A stretch of 64,000 bases of DNA from Pseudescherichia sp032055545 (lineage in GTDB: Bacteria > Pseudomonadota > Gammaproteobacteria > Enterobacterales > Enterobacteriaceae). The DNA is taken from NCBI GenBank assembly GCA_032055545.1, contig DAMBQR010000003.1:1-64000 (forward strand), read 5' to 3'. The notes beneath the pieces are model-generated. The model was not told the DNA's origin, searched no databases, and saw nothing but the letters and a program-made list of their open reading frames with translations. A program made the translations under genes and the position numbers. Positions within the stretch are counted from its first letter, which is position 1; each line of letters begins with the position of its first letter. Below, in pieces: positions 61,992 through 64,000 of this stretch.

Positions 61992-63656
61992 CTATTTAGC
62001 GTTACGCATCGCCTTTTTCAGGGACAGACGCGCAGTAATACGTAACCGCAGCAGCCGCCAGAAGATCCACAGCAGCGTGGCGGCGGCAATGGTAGCGGTC
62101 AGCATGTAAGTATCGTTGTAAGCGAGGATATTCGCTTCGATAGAACTGACGTTTTGTAGCTGGGCAACGGCCTGGGCGCTAAGCAGGGTACTGTCACCAA
62201 TCAGATTCTGATATTGCTGGGTGTAGAGCTGAAGGCGCTCGGTCACGAGCGGATCCAGCGTGGTAAGCTGATCCGCCAGCAGGCTGGAGTGATACTTCTC
62301 GCGCCAGACCTGGAAGGTGCCCAGCACCGCCGATCCAAGCAGGCCGCCAAGGTTCTGGCTCATGCCGAACAGCACCGAGAAGCTCACCAGGTTGCGCGGC
62401 TCGGTGACCACGCTACCGATGCCCGCCAGCATCGCCGGGGCCAGGAAAAAGGCGCTGCCGAAGCCCAGCAGGAACTGACTCACCATAAACTGATCGGGAC
62501 GGGTCAGGCTTGTCGATTGGCTGTCGAGCAGGGAGGCGACAATCATCACCGCCAGCGAGGTGACAATCGGCCACGCCAGACGCTGGGGCTTAATGGTCAG
62601 GCAGCTGGCGACGATGCCGCAGACGATGCCGGCAAAAATCGACCAGGCCAGGTGAGTCATCTGCTCATTTTGCAGGCCAATATACTGTAGCCAGCCGATG
62701 GCACCGCTGTTCTGCTCTGCCAGCACGATGCGGATCAGCACCATGATCAGCCCCAGCCGCACGATGCTGCCGCTGGAGAGCCAGCGCGTATTGAGCAGCG
62801 GGTTGCTGCGGTTGTGCTCGAAGACGATAGCGCTCACGATGAGCACCAGCGCCCCTGCCAGCGCCCAGCCGAGCCATGGGGTTTCAAACCACCACTCCAG
62901 ACGCCCCAGCGACAGCACGGCGCAGAGCAGGGCCATGCCCGGCGCAAACAGCATAAAGGTAATAAAGTCCTTCTTCTCGAACACTTTTTTGCGATCGCCC
63001 GGCGGCAGCTTAAGCATCACCACGCAGGCCAGGGAGACCAGCGCCAGCCCCAGCTCAAACAGGTAAAGCCCGCGCCACTCGTCGGTTTGCAGCAGCTCGG
63101 TTGAGAAGAGCCGTGCCATCGGGATCGCCAGCGACGAGCCGGTGATACCGATGGTCAACGCCTTGAGACGATGACGGGCAGGCCAGGCCTGGATCTGATA
63201 GTAGATCCCTAGCGAGCTGAGGGCTGCCGCCACCATGCCGTGCGCCGCCCGCACCATGATCGCCGAACTGAGATCGTTGACGAAGAGGTGAAAAAAGGTC
63301 ACCAGCACGTAGAGCACCAGAAACCCTTCGGTAAAAGCGCGCAGGCCATACTGCTGGCGAAACTTCACCAGCAGCAGGTTGATCGAGACGTTGGTCATGA
63401 CGTAAACCGCCGGTAGCCAGGCGATCTCCGTTGACCAGGCGGCAAAGGTCCCCTGCAAATTTTGCAGGTTAGCGGATACCATAGCATTGCCCAGCGCGCC
63501 GGTCAGACATACCAGCAGGCCCACGATGCCGTAGGCGATACGCTTAGGGACGGGGTGCAGCGGCGTTGAGGGAGACCCCAGCAGCATCGGTTTTTCATGC
63601 GCCGCCCATTCACGGGGTGCATAGGGGTCGCGTTTCGTCAGCTGTCGGTCATCCAT
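61992..63656 (-). CDS. DHA2 (EmrB-type) major facilitator efflux transporter
   Basis: A 554-aa inner-membrane protein with about fourteen hydrophobic segments, beginning with a hydrophilic leader (MDDRQLTKRDPYAPREWAAH) and the first helix IAYGIVGLLVCLTGALGNAM. The overall pattern is drug:H+ antiporter family 2, though the classical motif A is weak. First gene of a three-gene operon with a fusion protein and an outer-membrane lipoprotein; substrate unknown. Not present at this place in E. coli K-12. Confidence 0.92.
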   Translation of the reverse strand: MDDRQLTKRDPYAPREWAAHEKPMLLGSPSTPLHPVPKRIAYGIVGLLVCLTGALGNAMVSANLQNLQGTFAAWSTEIAWLPAVYVMTNVSINLLLVKFRQQYGLRAFTEGFLVLYVLVTFFHLFVNDLSSAIMVRAAHGMVAAALSSLGIYYQIQAWPARHRLKALTIGITGSSLAIPMARLFSTELLQTDEWRGLYLFELGLALVSLACVVMLKLPPGDRKKVFEKKDFITFMLFAPGMALLCAVLSLGRLEWWFETPWLGWALAGALVLIVSAIVFEHNRSNPLLNTRWLSSGSIVRLGLIMVLIRIVLAEQNSGAIGWLQYIGLQNEQMTHLAWSIFAGIVCGIVASCLTIKPQRLAWPIVTSLAVMIVASLLDSQSTSLTRPDQFMVSQFLLGFGSAFFLAPAMLAGIGSVVTEPRNLVSFSVLFGMSQNLGGLLGSAVLGTFQVWREKYHSSLLADQLTTLDPLVTERLQLYTQQYQNLIGDSTLLSAQAVAQLQNVSSIEANILAYNDTYMLTATIAAATLLWIFWRLLRLRITARLSLKKAMRNAK

Positions 63657-63815
63657 AGATTGTTAACATTAAGCATTCTGTATTGGTGAGTGTACTAATA
63701 GTTCTGATTATTTATCAAATTAATGAATAAAGCGAAATCAGCGATTAGGAGAGATCGCCTTTTCTTTACCTAAGGCTTTGTTAACCTGCTGGGATATATC
63801 CTGTAGGAGGTGACA

Positions 63816-64000
63816 ATGTTTACTACCCGCTTTCCGACTCTGCCAGAAAAAACGCTGGCTGCCGTTAATGCGTTAGGGAGCTGGCTGGCTCAAAATGAGT
63901 TTGAAGGTAAGCCGCTACCAGCGCAGGCTGACTGTATCGTTTTGGCCGGTAACGCGGTGATCCCCACCATTGACGCTGCCTGTGAGCTGGCTGCCACACA
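63816..64000 (+). CDS. ydcF: YdcF DUF218-family protein (5' part, runs off the window)
   Basis: The visible 61 codons start at an ATG with AGGAGG five bases before it and read FTTRFPTLPEKTLAAVNALG, then QADCIVLAGNAVIPTIDAAC, matching the start of E. coli YdcF. The DUF218 domain binds S-adenosylmethionine in crystal structures; the role is unknown. Gene order hrpA-ydcF follows E. coli, apart from the inserted efflux operon. Confidence 0.92.
   Translation, partial: MFTTRFPTLPEKTLAAVNALGSWLAQNEFEGKPLPAQADCIVLAGNAVIPTIDAACELAAT

Noticed and set aside
1..64000. CRISPR arrays, tRNA or rRNA genes, intact insertion sequences
   Set aside because: No regularly spaced direct repeats, no tRNA-like cloverleaf with a conserved T-loop, and no intact transposase or integrase frame were seen.

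Overview
The window is chromosomal DNA of a member of the Enterobacteriaceae (Enterobacter/Kluyvera/Leclercia-like; genus not resolved). The right-hand part keeps E. coli-type gene order: nifJ(ydbK)-ydbJ-hslJ-ldhA-ydbH-ynbE, then azoR-hrpA-ydcF. The left 38.5 kb is accessory DNA that ends inside a chromosomal umuC gene, of which only the 3' part (38565-39729) survives.

Layout. 1-3.7 kb: a small regulator pair, a vapBC toxin-antitoxin pair and a putative AbiJ/Mrr-type nuclease. 4.2-15.2 kb: a cold-shock block (CspG-like and CspH, divergent, plus a 54-aa zinc-ribbon protein), a giant cyclic beta-1,2-glucan synthase-like gene (2862 aa) and an AriR-family small protein. 16.2-20.0 kb: arsenic resistance (arsH divergent from arsRBC) followed by a second vapBC copy. 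20.1-24.3 kb: an ASCH protein, a run of four overlapping genes ending in a secreted SNase-like nuclease, and a convergent gene of unknown function. 24.3-25.5 kb: mostly noncoding, structured, plasmid-like DNA with coding remnants. 25.55-27.3 kb: a complete LexA-controlled umuDC-type pair. 27.3-28.0 kb: decayed site-specific recombinase genes. 28.1-38.3 kb: a dense defence cluster made of (a) a 1473-aa STAND/NACHT-like NTPase with an N-terminal Cap4/DUF4297-like nuclease, translationally coupled to a 481-aa protein I do not recognise, and (b) a CBASS operon (CD-NTase, E2-like protein, 2TM-SAVED effector) facing a DEDDh exonuclease. 39.8-49.8 kb: core metabolism and envelope genes, with a Zur-box-controlled zinT between ldhA and ydbH. 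49.8-54.4 kb: a second, smaller insertion (dsbG plus scsB-type dsbD homologue, a ScsA-like protein, and a deletion scar joining an Lrp-type regulator to a LysE exporter); ydbL, which follows ynbE in E. coli, is absent. 54.5-64 kb: azoR, hrpA with a tandem-duplicated REP region, a three-gene drug-efflux operon, and the start of ydcF.

The defence genes differ visibly in base composition (the CBASS operon and umuDC are AT-rich, the NTPase pair is GC-richer), so the island looks assembled from several sources. The best candidate for an undescribed system is the NTPase/481-aa pair at 28112-33975; the overlapping four-gene module at 20936-23343 is the second. All identifications are made by reading the sequence and from memory of protein families; no database search was run.
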